64,000 nucleotides of DNA from RYN-230 sp963770535 (GTDB lineage: Bacteria; Actinomycetota; Actinomycetes; Streptosporangiales; Streptosporangiaceae): contig CAVYPZ010000004.1 of assembly GCA_963770535.1 (NCBI GenBank), forward strand, positions 434,001-498,000. The letters run 5' to 3'. Within the stretch, counting starts at the first letter, position 1; every line of letters starts with the position of its first letter. The position numbers were made by a program, and so were the translations under genes. The notes under the pieces were generated by a model that was not told the DNA's origin, made no database searches, and saw only the letters and a list, made by a program, of their open reading frames with translations. Positions 52,001 through 60,242 of this stretch are shown one piece after another.

Positions 52001-52374
52001 GGGGGTGACAGGCTTCGACTCCAGTGGATGATCCAGGGGAAGCGAGCCGAGGACGGCGGACATAACCTCGTTAACACTGTGACCGCAACCCTTATAAGTG
52101 CCAAGGTTAAGCGCACTCACCTCGCCCTCGCGGCCTAAATAACCGCGAGTTAGAGGTTGTCAGCCCGGGGATGCCTCCGACCCGGTGCCTGGCATCAGCT
52201 AGGAGGATCCACCGCCCAGCCCGGTCGCGGGACTGGTCGGGACATCTAACAGCGACTGAGCCCGTCGGCAGCTTGCCTGCAGGACTGCCGGGGCCGAGAA
52301 AAGCGACGCAGGATGCGCTCGGAGAAGCCCTGGTGATGCACTGAAGGACGCGGGTTCGATTCCCGCCACCTCCA
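52001..52374 (+). ncRNA. ssrA: Transfer-messenger RNA (tmRNA)
   Basis: tmRNA rescues stalled ribosomes with SmpB. The 5' end GGGGGTG pairs with CACCTCC (52367-52373) to form the acceptor stem. GACAGGCTTCGACT is the tRNA-like D region, and CGGGTTCGATTCCCG the T arm. The tag frame ends with codons for ALAA and TAA (52136-52138). From GCA 52085 the tag reads ATLISAKVKRTHLALAA. That resume point is inferred from its distance (~85 nt) from the 5' end. The 3' CCA is not encoded (the acceptor is followed by ACGA). The gene lies downstream of smpB. Confidence 0.93.
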
Positions 52375-52380
52375 CGAGAC

Positions 52381-52418
52381 GGGCCACGTACCGCGCCGGC
52401 CGGCGCGGTACGTGGCCC
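52381..52418 (+). terminator. Terminator of the tmRNA gene
   Basis: A perfect 17-bp stem (52381-52397 with 52402-52418) closes a GGCC loop seven bases after the tmRNA end and is followed by GTATTGCTTTCC. It may also serve the convergent gene at 52458. Confidence 0.85.
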
Positions 52419-52457
52419 GTATTGCTTTCCTGTCCCTCGGGCGGCGGCACCGAGTTC

Positions 52458-53021
52458 TCAGAACTCGGTCTTCAGCCGTTCAATCTCGCGGGCCCGTTCG
52501 CGCAGCTGCGCATACGCCGGCCGTTCACGGATGCGGGCCAGGGCCCAGCGGACCGCCTCAGCCCGGCTGGAGGCGATGCCCGCAGTGATCAGGGCGTCGA
52601 GGGTTTCCAGGTCTACCCTGCCGAGCCGGGCCATCACCGGGGTCAGCTCGCCGCCTTCGGCGGCACGGGCCGCCAGCGAGTCCAGGCGCCTGCCGCCCAG
52701 CACCATCCGGTAGCCGTGACCGCTGTCGCTGCTGGTCAGGACCTCCAGCCGCCGCCCGCTGGGGAGCTCGGCTGCTAGATCCTTCCTGAACTGCTTGAAC
52801 GCCTCGTCATGCGCTTCTTCGAAGGCATGGATCGCCTGCTCCTGGGGCTTCTGCCCGTCCCCGGCCTCCAGGACGAACCGGACCAGCAGTTCTCCCGGCT
52901 CGATCATCGGCTCGTCACCGTGCTGAAGCACCTTGACCCGCTGCACCGCGCTACCGGGGAAGCGCCTGGTCACCTCGTCGCCGAGCTGTCCTTCAAGGTG
53001 CTCGATCGCCGCCTGGTCCAC
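52458..53021 (-). CDS. Hypothetical protein with a ribbon-helix-helix-like C-terminus
   Basis: A 187-aa soluble protein. The N-terminal half is acidic and helical (AIHAFEEAHDEAFKQFRKDL). The C-terminal segment RVDLETLDALITAGIASSRA followed by EAVRWALARIRERP resembles the ribbon-helix-helix motif used by small DNA-binding proteins (strand, then a helix starting after S-R-A-E-A). The family is otherwise not recognised. Start GTG 53021. It converges on the tmRNA gene and is separated from it by a strong bidirectional hairpin. Confidence 0.6.
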   Translation of the reverse strand: MDQAAIEHLEGQLGDEVTRRFPGSAVQRVKVLQHGDEPMIEPGELLVRFVLEAGDGQKPQEQAIHAFEEAHDEAFKQFRKDLAAELPSGRRLEVLTSSDSGHGYRMVLGGRRLDSLAARAAEGGELTPVMARLGRVDLETLDALITAGIASSRAEAVRWALARIRERPAYAQLRERAREIERLKTEF

Positions 53022-53051
53022 GCCAGCCTCCCCAGCGCCCAGTCTTCCGCT

Positions 53052-53125
53052 CCACTTTTCCTGCGCGACGTGCGCGTGAGCGGGTGATTTGTCCGGTTAG
53101 GGCGCGCGTTCCGCAGGAAAAGTGG
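53052..53125. repeat. 14-bp perfect inverted repeat, 46-bp apart
   Basis: CCACTTTTCCTGCG (53052-53065) is exactly complementary to CGCAGGAAAAGTGG (53112-53125). The interior is 46 bases and non-coding. The arms are AT-rich relative to the genome. It could be the ends of a tiny mobile element remnant or a large operator. Confidence 0.55.
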
Positions 53126-53211
53126 GCGGGAGGGGCCAGTGTGACTGGAGTTCTGTGATCAGCAACTCGGGAGCGGGCTGGCTCGCCGCCCTGGGCCGCC
53201 TGCCCGGCTGC

Positions 53212-53290
53212 CGTCCTTGACGGGCCCGGCTGCGGTCCTTGACGGGCCCGGCTGCGGTCTTTGACGGGCCCGGCTGCCGTCCTTGACGGG
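53212..53290. repeat. 22-bp tandem repeat with TTGACGG boxes
   Basis: TTGACGG recurs at 53217, 53239, 53261 and 53283, each within a 22-base unit (CTTGACGGGCCCGGCTGC plus four bases). The array ends about 70 bp before the SDR start. Confidence 0.85.
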
Positions 53291-53360
53291 ACAGCCGGGC
53301 TCGGCATTTAATCAGACGTACTGCCTGAGTAAATTGAGAGATCCAGCCCCGGGGGAGCCC

Positions 53361-54167
53361 GTGACCCAGGAATCAGTGATCCACAACGCAGCCGCCGGCC
53401 TGGACACGCCGCGCTATCCCGATCTGGCTGGCCAGGTCGCAGTGGTCACGGGGGGATCCCGCGGGATCGGGGCCGCGACCGCCCAGGCCCTCGCGGGCAA
53501 CGGCGTGGCCGTGGCCGTGGTCGGGCGCGATCATGACGCCCTGGCCGCGGTGGTCCAGGCCATCACGGACCGCGGCGGACGTGGCATCGGGGTGGCGGCG
53601 GACTGCACCCGGGAGGACGACCTGCGCCGGCTGCGCGACCGGGTGCACGGCGAACTGGGGCCTGCCGACATCCTGGCCGTCTTCGCGGGCGGCAACGGCA
53701 TGCCCGTGCCCACGGTGGAGGAGACCCCGGCGCACTGGCGCAGCGTCATCGAGACCGACCTGACCTCGGCCTTCCTGACCGTCTCGGTGTTCCTGCCGGA
53801 CATGATCGAGCGGCACCGGGGAGCCGTCATCACCATGTCCTCGGCCGCGGCCCGCCAGCCTGCCCAGTCGGCCGCGGCCTACGCCGCGGCCAAGGCCGGG
53901 GTGATCGCGTTCACCAGGCATCTGGCCCGCGAAGTGGCCCCGGATGGCGTCCGGGTCAACTGCCTGGCCCCGTCGGCCGTGCTCAACGACAAGATGCGGG
54001 CCTGGATGACTCCCGCGCAGCGTGAGGGGCTCGGGGCGAGCTTCCCGCTTGGCCGCCTGGGCCAGCCCGGCGACGTGGCCAACGCGGCGCTGTTCCTCGC
54101 CTCGGCCGCATCCGCGTGGACGACCGGCGTCACGCTGGACATCGCCGGCGGGAAGATCATGGTCTGA
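53361..54167 (+). CDS. Short-chain dehydrogenase/reductase
   Basis: A 268-aa SDR. TGGSRGIGAAT binds the cofactor. The usual NNAG is replaced by VFAGGNG. The catalytic Ser and YxxxK are in MSSAAARQP and AAAYAAAKAG. C-terminal GDVANAALFLASAASAWTTG and TLDIAGG are typical of 3-oxoacyl-ACP reductase-like SDRs. GTG 53361 has a GGGGGAG site. The substrate is unknown. Confidence 0.85.
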   Translation: MTQESVIHNAAAGLDTPRYPDLAGQVAVVTGGSRGIGAATAQALAGNGVAVAVVGRDHDALAAVVQAITDRGGRGIGVAADCTREDDLRRLRDRVHGELGPADILAVFAGGNGMPVPTVEETPAHWRSVIETDLTSAFLTVSVFLPDMIERHRGAVITMSSAAARQPAQSAAAYAAAKAGVIAFTRHLAREVAPDGVRVNCLAPSAVLNDKMRAWMTPAQREGLGASFPLGRLGQPGDVANAALFLASAASAWTTGVTLDIAGGKIMV

Positions 54168-54272
54168 GCCCGGGCGCTCCCGGCCCGCGAACCGGCACGG
54201 ACCTGGCCCGGACTCGGCCCGGACCGCCAACCGCCAACCGCCAACCGCACCGCCAGGCTCAGCCCGCCAGGC

Positions 54273-54596
54273 TCAGCCCGTCTGGCCGGGGCTGATCCCC
54301 GCGAGCTTGCACTGGGCCTGGGTAAGCCGGGACTGGCTATCCGCGTGCGCGTAGGCGGTCCGGCAGATCGTGCGGGCCTTGCCCCCGCACGCGTGGATGA
54401 CGGCTCCCCCGGTGGAACTGACCAGCGAGAGGTTGATGCACCCGTTCCGGGACTGGTCATAGCTGCCCCGGTGCAGCCCGGACCACAAGCCGACGGCCAC
54501 GAAGAGCACGAGCACGCCCACGCCGATCACGCCGACGATCCACTTCCCGCGGGGGGAGAGTGACTGCCCGAAGCTCTCGGGGTTGCGGCCTCTCAT
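54273..54596 (-). CDS. Small membrane-anchored protein
   Basis: A 107-aa protein with one helix (KWIVGVIGVGVLVLFVAVGL) and an extracytoplasmic tail with four cysteines (NGCINLS, HACGGKARTICRTA, AQCKLAG), probably disulfide-bonded. The family is not recognised. It lies 26 bp from the UPF0016 gene on the same strand and may be co-transcribed with it. Confidence 0.6.
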   Translation of the reverse strand: MRGRNPESFGQSLSPRGKWIVGVIGVGVLVLFVAVGLWSGLHRGSYDQSRNGCINLSLVSSTGGAVIHACGGKARTICRTAYAHADSQSRLTQAQCKLAGISPGQTG

Positions 54597-54621
54597 GTCC
54601 CCCGAGCATAAGGGACTTTGC

Positions 54622-55212
54622 TCACGTCAGGGCGGCCCAGCCGGCGTAGCACCCCAGGATGATGAGCACGATCGCGGTGATGACCCGGACCACGCTGACG
54701 CTGACGAACCGGAGCAGCCCCTGGCCGCCGGCCACCGCTATCCCGGCCACAGCGGCCAGTCCGAGCAGCGCGCCGGTCCCGACCGACCACGGCGAGTGAT
54801 ACCGGGCCGCGAGGTTGATGGTGAGCACCTGGGTCAGGTCGCCCCATTCGGCCAGGAAGACCAGCACGAATGTGGCGATCGCGCTGCGCCGCCGCCGCAG
54901 GGTGGCTGGCGGGAGATCGGCCCGCTCCGGGTCGTCCCCGCCCCGGAGCCCGTCATAAAGCGCGAAACCGGCCCCGACGAAGAATGTGAGGGCGACGGCG
55001 AGTTCCACCGCCCGGTGGGGAAGGATGTCGATGAGCAGGACGCCCACGGTGGTGGCGATCACCACATGCACGGCGAACGCCGCGGTCGCGCCCAGCCAGA
55101 CCGCGAAGGGACGGCCCCGGGTGGCCATGACCAGGGAGGCGAACATGGTCTTGTCGGGCAGTTCGCCGAGAAAAATAACGGGGAAGACCGCGGCGACGAC
55201 GGCAAGATTCAC
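54622..55212 (-). CDS. UPF0016/GDT1-family cation exporter
   Basis: A 196-aa membrane protein with about six helices. The two family motifs are GELPDKT (residues ~15-21) and EWGDLTQ in the second half. The family includes manganese exporters (MneA/Mnx) and eukaryotic Gdt1/TMEM165. GTG 55212 starts the first helix directly and has an AAGAGG site upstream. A yybP-ykoY-type manganese riboswitch lies just upstream on the same strand, strongly supporting a role in manganese export. Confidence 0.9.
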   Translation of the reverse strand: MNLAVVAAVFPVIFLGELPDKTMFASLVMATRGRPFAVWLGATAAFAVHVVIATTVGVLLIDILPHRAVELAVALTFFVGAGFALYDGLRGGDDPERADLPPATLRRRRSAIATFVLVFLAEWGDLTQVLTINLAARYHSPWSVGTGALLGLAAVAGIAVAGGQGLLRFVSVSVVRVITAIVLIILGCYAGWAALT

Positions 55213-55266
55213 GCTGGCCCTCTTCTGTGCCGGTCCAGGGGGCAACCCGCCGGGCAGAATGGGGGC

Positions 55267-55405
55267 ACGCCTTCATCCCGCCTACGGGCCGACCCGAGAC
55301 GTTTGGGATGAAGGTCTCGCCCGCCTGCACCGAGCGCAGGCCTGGCAACCGGGCGCCAGGGGCGCCAGCATGTCGATTACCAGTCGGGGGCTACTCCCCT
55401 TCGCC
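55267..55405 (-). promoter_or_regulatory. yybP-ykoY manganese riboswitch
   Basis: Read on the minus strand, the conserved GGGGAGTAGC (55390-55399) is followed after a variable region by GCGAGACCTTCATCCC. That segment pairs through GGGATGAAGGC (55269-55279) to close the distal helix. These are the hallmark blocks of the yybP-ykoY aptamer, which binds Mn2+ and activates exporter genes. It ends about 55 bases before the UPF0016 start. The transcript must begin near or within the divergent UPF0114 gene start (55431). The boundaries are approximate. Confidence 0.85.
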
Positions 55406-55430
55406 ACCAACCGTAGTGCAGCGGGGTCCC

Positions 55431-56162
55431 GTGACTGAGCCAAAGCGGGCTATTGACGGAGATGGGGAGAGCGCCGGGAACCCCGGGCCGCAGCGCCGGG
55501 CAGCGGGGCTCCCGGCAGAAGGGCTGCCGGCAGAAGGGCTCCCGGCAGAGGGGCTGGCGGCAGAGGGGCTGGCGGCAGAGGGGCTGGCGGCAGGGGGGCT
55601 CCCGGCGGCAGGGCACCCGGGAGAGGCGCGCCCCGCGGCAGGGCGCCCGGCGGCCCCGCGGTTCTGGCGCGATGTCGAGCGGGGTCTCTCACTGGCCCGG
55701 CTCTCGCTGATCCTGCCGGTCTTCGTCCTGGTGCTGTCGGGAATCGGCGCGTTCATCTACGGGGTCGCGGTCGCGGTGCACTCGGTGGTGGACATCGCCG
55801 ATCATCCCTTCGCCGCCGCCAACCTGCGCCTGTTCCTCACCGAGATCGACCTGTTCCTGATCGGCGCGACGTTGATCATCGCCGGCATCGGCCTGTACGA
55901 GCTGTTCATCGCGCGGATCGACCCGGCGAACCTGCGCCGCCCGATGCCTCCCTGGCTGGAAATGAAGGACCTGAACGACCTCAAGGCACGGGTCATCGCC
56001 ATGATCATCCTGGTCAGCGCGGTGACGTTCACGGACGTGCTGCTCGAGTTCGGCCACAACGAGCTCGATGTGCTCTACCTCGCCGTGGGAGTCGCGATCT
56101 TCATCGTCGCGCTCACCGTTTTCCTGCGGTTCGGCTCCGACAACGGTGGTGATCACGCATGA
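55431..56162 (+). CDS. UPF0114/YqhA-family membrane protein
   Basis: A 243-aa protein. The family core (residues ~85-240) has about four helices and the block MPPWLEMKDLNDLKARVIAM. The N-terminal ~80 residues are a low-complexity region of AEGLP/AEGLA pentapeptides from a 15-bp tandem repeat (55500-55600). The start is GTG 55431 with a weak ribosome site. The function is unknown. Its promoter region overlaps the opposite-strand riboswitch. The next gene overlaps in ATGA. Confidence 0.8.
   Translation: MTEPKRAIDGDGESAGNPGPQRRAAGLPAEGLPAEGLPAEGLAAEGLAAEGLAAGGLPAAGHPGEARPAAGRPAAPRFWRDVERGLSLARLSLILPVFVLVLSGIGAFIYGVAVAVHSVVDIADHPFAAANLRLFLTEIDLFLIGATLIIAGIGLYELFIARIDPANLRRPMPPWLEMKDLNDLKARVIAMIILVSAVTFTDVLLEFGHNELDVLYLAVGVAIFIVALTVFLRFGSDNGGDHA
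55500..55605 (+). repeat. 15-bp tandem repeat encoding AEGLP/AEGLA
   Basis: At least six 15-base units (GGCTCCCGGCAGAAG and variants) lie in frame within the UPF0114 gene and form its disordered N-terminal extension. Confidence 0.85.
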
Positions 56163-56605
56163 CGGACGTGAGCAGCCTGGCCAGCCCGGTCCGGGTGACC
56201 GCGCAGGTGCACCTGGCGGCTGACCCGCACCAGGTCTGGGACCTGGTGACGGACTGGTCCCGCCAGCATGAGTGGATCTGGGCCACCCAGGTGCGCGGCG
56301 GCCACGGGCTGGGCGCCACGGTGGTCGGCTGGACCGGGGTGGGCCCGGTCGGCTTCACCGACACCATGGTGATCAGCGAGTGGGAGCCGCCGCGCCGCTG
56401 CGTGGTCCGCCATACCGGCAAGGTGGTCCGCGGATCCGGGATCTTCGAGGTGATCCCGGACGGGACGGGGTGCGTGTTCCGCTGGACCGAGGACCTGGAA
56501 CTGCCGGTGCCGCCCGCCGTGGGCAGGCTGGCCGGTCCCCTCATCCGGCCTGTCGCCGGGTGGAGCCTGGCCTCGTCGCTGCGCCGCTTCGCCAGACTGG
56601 TATAA
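56159..56605 (+). CDS. SRPBCC (START/polyketide cyclase-like) protein
   Basis: A 148-aa helix-grip protein: VTAQVHLAADPHQVWDLVTD is the characteristic N-terminal strand and helix, and VFRWTEDLELPVPPAVGRLA leads into the long C-terminal helix. It would bind a hydrophobic ligand. It overlaps the UPF0114 gene by four bases. The ligand is unknown. Confidence 0.8.
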   Translation: MTDVSSLASPVRVTAQVHLAADPHQVWDLVTDWSRQHEWIWATQVRGGHGLGATVVGWTGVGPVGFTDTMVISEWEPPRRCVVRHTGKVVRGSGIFEVIPDGTGCVFRWTEDLELPVPPAVGRLAGPLIRPVAGWSLASSLRRFARLV

Positions 56606-56655
56606 ACAGCGGCTTTCCGGGCACGCTGGCCCTGGACACACCGGCTGGCCATGCC

Positions 56656-56679
56656 TATCCTTGACTGTATGGTCAGTCA
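56656..56679 (+). promoter_or_regulatory. -10 element and operator at the Rieske oxygenase gene
   Basis: TATCCT (56656-56661) could be a -10. It runs into TTGACTGTATGGTCAGTCA (56661-56679), which contains TGACTG/CAGTCA inverted arms. A 17-base part matches 14 of 17 bases with a site at 62208-62224 before the FAD oxidoreductase gene. A TetR-family site is likely from the TTGACTG...TCAGT form. Confidence 0.55.
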
Positions 56680-57895
56680 GGACTTTGCCTCCCCCGCCGC
56701 GTCCCCCGTCCGCCCGGCCGCCCCGCTCGACGAGGCGGCCGTCCAGGAAGCGCTGCGGCCGTTCGGCACCAGCCGGATGCTGCCCCGCGCCGCCTACACC
56801 GACCCCGGCGTGTTCGCGTGGGAGCAGAAGTACTTTTTCGGCGGCGGCTGGATGTGCGTGGGACGCAGCTCCCAGACGCCCGCCGCCGGGGACATGCGCG
56901 CCGAGCCGGTCGGCGAGGGCAGCGTGCTCCTCGTCCGCGGCGATGACGGCGCGCTGCGCGGGTTCGCCAACTTCTGCCGCCACCGCGGCCACGAGCTCCT
57001 GCCGTGCGGGTCGTCCGCGCAGGCCGGCGTCATCATCTGCCCGTACCACTCGTGGACCTACGGTCTGGCCGGGAACCTGCGTGCCGCGGCAGGCTTCAAG
57101 AACCGTCCGGGCTTCGACGCCGGCGCCTGGGGCCTGGTCGAACTCCCGGTGGAGGAGTGGCACGGGCTGGTTTTCGTTGATGGATCTGGAACGTCCGGGC
57201 CGCTCGCAGACACTCTCGGAACCCTCGATGACCTGGTCGCCCCCTACGAGCTGGGGCGGCTCGTGGTGCGTGGGCAGCACGACTACGAGGTCGCATCGAA
57301 CTGGAAGATCCTGACCGAGAACTACCACGAGTGCTATCACTGCCCGCAGATCCACCCCGAGCTGTGCAAGGTCAGCCCGCCCAAGAGCGGCGAGAACTAC
57401 TCGGCCCCCGGGACCTGGGTCGGCGGCTGGATGGACCTGCGCGACGGGATGACCACGATGTCGCTGGACGGCACCAGCAACGGGGTGCCGCTGCGGAACC
57501 TGGACGCCCAGGGGCTGCGGACCGTCATCTACGTCCAGGTCTTCCCCAACATCCTGCTCAGCCTGCACCCCGACTACGTGATGACGCACCGGCTCACCCC
57601 GCTGGCCGCGGACCGCACCCGGATCGAGTGCACCTGGGCGTTCGCGCCGGAGGCGGTGGAGGCGCCAGGGTTCGACCCCGGCTACGCGGTGGACTTCTGG
57701 GATATCACCAATCAGCAGGACTGGCACGCGTGTGAGTCGGTGCAGCGCGGGCTGTCCTCGCCGCACGCCGTGCCGGGCCCGCTGTCCGCCGAGGAGGACG
57801 CGGTCTACCAGTTCGTCACCATGATCGCCCGCGGTTACCTGGGCCAGCCGGTGTGGAACACCGGCAGCCCCACCGCAGCTGCCCCGGTCGGCTGA
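56669..57895 (+). CDS. Rieske-type aromatic ring / quaternary amine oxygenase, alpha subunit
   Basis: A 408-aa non-heme iron oxygenase. The Rieske 2Fe-2S ligands are CRH...H and CPYH in CRHRGHELLPCG and CPYHSWTYGL. The mononuclear iron site begins with NYHECYHCPQIHPEL. The overall form (FFGGGWMCVGRS) is closest to glycine-betaine/carnitine-type oxygenases, but the substrate is unproven. No reductase gene is adjacent. ATG 56669 fits a leaderless transcript from the -10 at 56656; ATG 56651 is the alternative. It probably shares its regulator with the 62250 locus. Confidence 0.85.
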   Translation: MVSQDFASPAASPVRPAAPLDEAAVQEALRPFGTSRMLPRAAYTDPGVFAWEQKYFFGGGWMCVGRSSQTPAAGDMRAEPVGEGSVLLVRGDDGALRGFANFCRHRGHELLPCGSSAQAGVIICPYHSWTYGLAGNLRAAAGFKNRPGFDAGAWGLVELPVEEWHGLVFVDGSGTSGPLADTLGTLDDLVAPYELGRLVVRGQHDYEVASNWKILTENYHECYHCPQIHPELCKVSPPKSGENYSAPGTWVGGWMDLRDGMTTMSLDGTSNGVPLRNLDAQGLRTVIYVQVFPNILLSLHPDYVMTHRLTPLAADRTRIECTWAFAPEAVEAPGFDPGYAVDFWDITNQQDWHACESVQRGLSSPHAVPGPLSAEEDAVYQFVTMIARGYLGQPVWNTGSPTAAAPVG

Positions 57896-57917
57896 ACACG
57901 GGCTGATCACCGGCTGA

Positions 57918-59436
57918 TCACCGGCCGGGGATCCGGCGCGGCAGGGCCAGCACCAGGATCAGCGCGAGCACCACGATGCCCACGTTGGCCAGCAGCGCCA
58001 GCTCCGCGCTGTGGCTGAACGCGACGGCCACGGCGTCCGGGCCGGGTTTCACGACCAGCGTGCCGAACAGCACGGTGCCGATGATCGCGATGCCCAGCGC
58101 GGTGCCCGTCCGCTGTGCGGTGCCGAGGATGCCGCTGGCCGTGCCCGCGTCCCGGCGCGGCACGGTGGCCAGCACGAAGTCCTGGTTCGGCGCGATCGTC
58201 ATGCCGTTGCCCAGGCCCGCCAGCAGCAACGGCGCCACCAGGTACCAGCCGCTGACCGCCGGCGCGGTGAGGTGCACGACCAGGACCGCGAGCCCGAGCC
58301 CGGCGATGACCAGGGCGCACCCGGTGACCAGGACCATCCGGCCGAGGCGGGCGGACAGCTTGTCGCTTTGCGCCGCGGTGATCAGGCTGCCCAGCGAGAA
58401 CGGCGCGATGACCAGCCCGGTGACCAGCGCACTGTGCCCGAGGCCTTCCTGCCACAGGATCGACAGCGTGAAGAACACGCTGGCGAAGCCGGCGAAGTAC
58501 ACCACCGCGAAGATCGCCCCGGCCGAGAACGACATCTGCCCGAGCAGCCCCGGCCGCAGCAGCGGGTCACCGCCGCGCCGGTCCTCGCGCCTTTCCCAGG
58601 CGGCCAGCAGTGCGACGGCCACGGCGCACCCGCCGAAGCAGGCCCAGCACCAGCCGGGCCAGCCCGGCCTGCTGCCCCTCGATCAGCGGGATCAGCAACA
58701 GCAGCAGCGCCGCGGTGAGCAGCGCCAGGCCGCCGGGATCGAATCCGCGCCGGTCCCGGCCCGCCGAGCGGCCCGCCGGGCCGGCCGCCGAGCGGCCCGC
58801 CGAGCGGCCCGCCGAGCCGGCCGCCGAGCGGGGCAGCAACCAGGCGGCCAGCGGCACCGTGACCACCCCGATGAACAAGTTCACCAGGAACACCCAGCGC
58901 CACCCGTCGCGGGCGCCGGCCGCCGCGATGATCAGGCCGCCGAGCAGGGGCCCGATCGCGGTCGACACGCCGATCGTCGCGCCGAGGACGCCGAAGGCCC
59001 GCGAGCGGGCCGGCCCGGTGAAGGACAGCTGGATGGTGGCCGAGATGGCCGGATAGAACACCCCGGCGCCGAACCCCTGCGCGACCCTGGCGATGACGAT
59101 CTGGTCCGGGTGCTGGGCGACGCCGCAGGCCACGCTGGCCAGGGTGAACAGGCTCAGGCCGATGAGGAAGAGCGGCTTGTGGCCGAACCGGTCGCCGGCC
59201 CGCCCGGCGGGCACCAGGGCCAGGCCGTAGGCCAGCGCGTAGCCGGCCACGATCCATTCCAGGCTGGACGCCGGGGCGTGCAGGCCGGAGCGGATGCTGG
59301 GCAGCGCCACGTTCACGATCGTGGTGTCGAGCAGCGCCATGAAGGCGCCGACCAGCACGATCGAGACGGCCCGCCAGCCGTGCCCGGCGGGGGCGGGCGC
59401 CGCGGTCGCCCGGTCCGGGCCGGCGCTGGTGGTCAT
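57918..59436 (-). pseudogene. EmrB/QacA-type MFS exporter with a frameshift
   Basis: The upstream frame (start ATG 59436) encodes helices 1-7: VGAFMALLDTTIVNVALPSI, GRAGDRFGHKPLFLIGLSLF and DGWRWVFLVNLFIGVV. At about 58661 it leaves frame. Dropping one base after EGQQAG continues as WPGWCWACFGGC and then AVALLAAWERREDRRGGDPL, leading to LGNGMTIAPNQDFVLA and the last helices. The region between helices 6 and 7 has short Ser/Gly/Arg repeats. Intact, it would be a 14-helix drug/proton antiporter. It follows padR without a gap. Confidence 0.8.
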
Positions 59437-60027
59437 TCAGTCCTCCCCGGGGGGTGATGGCTGGAGGGCGCCGATCCCGGCCTCGAAGTCGGCGGCGATC
59501 TTCGGCATCCGGCCGAGAAGTTCCTCGTGCCAGCGCACCTCCGCGGCCGCGCGCTCGATGAGGTGCCGCATGATCATCCGCTCCGCCTCGTTCAGGTAGG
59601 GATCCGCGGTCTCGGCCCGGTGCCGCACCGAGGATTCCCGGACCCGGAACCCGGCCAGCCGGTGGGCCACGATCTGGGCGAGCGTCTGTTCCGGCAGGTC
59701 CCGGGACTGGGCCAGCGCCAGGTCGAACGGGTCATTGGGGTGCGTGAGCTCGTGCAGCGCCTCGTCCCGGACGGCAGCCAGGGCCCGCTGGCCTTCCCGG
59801 GTGATCTCGTAGACGGTGCGCTCGGGCCGGTTGCCGACCCGCTCGGTGCGCACCTCGCGCACCAGGCCCTCGTTGGCCAGCCGTTTCAGGGCCCCGTACA
59901 GCGACCCGACGTGGACGTCGGCCCACTGCTCAGTGCGGTCCGCCTGGGCCTGATGGCGGATCTGGTGCCCGTGCAGCGGCCCGCTCGCCGCGAGCGTGCC
60001 CAGGATGAACAAGCGAATAGAAGACAC
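59437..60027 (-). CDS. PadR-family transcriptional regulator
   Basis: A 196-aa repressor. The winged helix starts at once: SSIRLFILGTLAASGPLHGH, then HVGSLYGALKRLANEGLVRE and RTVYEITREGQ. The C-terminal helical domain (MIMRHLIERAAAEVRWHEEL) mediates dimerisation. GTG 60027 lies inside a palindrome that is the probable autoregulatory operator. It is directly followed by the MFS exporter, a common PadR/exporter pairing. Confidence 0.85.
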   Translation of the reverse strand: MSSIRLFILGTLAASGPLHGHQIRHQAQADRTEQWADVHVGSLYGALKRLANEGLVREVRTERVGNRPERTVYEITREGQRALAAVRDEALHELTHPNDPFDLALAQSRDLPEQTLAQIVAHRLAGFRVRESSVRHRAETADPYLNEAERMIMRHLIERAAAEVRWHEELLGRMPKIAADFEAGIGALQPSPPGED

Positions 60028-60056
60028 GCGATTACTCTTGCACAAGTAATCGTGTG
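60025..60056. promoter_or_regulatory. Probable PadR operator
   Basis: CACGCGATTACT (60025-60036) and AGTAATCGTGTG (60045-60056) form a 12-bp inverted repeat with one mismatch and an eight-base spacer. It covers the padR start codon and is AT-rich, as expected for a PadR site. Confidence 0.6.
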
Positions 60057-60094
60057 AAAGCAAGCGTGCCGCCCCGGACGGGTCCGGGTCCAGA

Positions 60095-60114
60095 TTCTCC
60101 GCAACGAAAACCGT
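60095..60114. repeat. Dispersed 20-bp element, copy 2
   Basis: TTCTCCGCAACGAAAACCGT is identical to the sequence at 18735-18754. It lies between padR and the small dimeric-barrel gene, about 40 bp from the PadR operator. Confidence 0.6.
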
Positions 60115-60242
60115 GCCAGCGCCGGTCTTCCCGCCCCGGCGGGGGCCTCGCGGGGAACGGGCGGGCACTGGGCCACCTGGACCTATTTGCCCAGATAGGG
60201 CATGCTGCTCGGGGAAGAAATCAACTCAGGGGGGAATTGACG

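Larger units (their letters stand above)
53022..53360. other. Divergent intergenic region with repeats
   Basis: This 339-base gap between the reverse hypothetical gene and the SDR gene carries a widely spaced 14-bp inverted repeat and a 22-bp tandem array, both listed separately. No coding frame beyond the upstream extension of the SDR gene is seen. Confidence 0.6.

Noticed and set aside
52199..52450. Reverse-strand frame with VAGIEPASFSA
   Set aside because: It is the antisense of the tmRNA 3' half. This peptide is a well-known false gene product of tRNA-like T arms.
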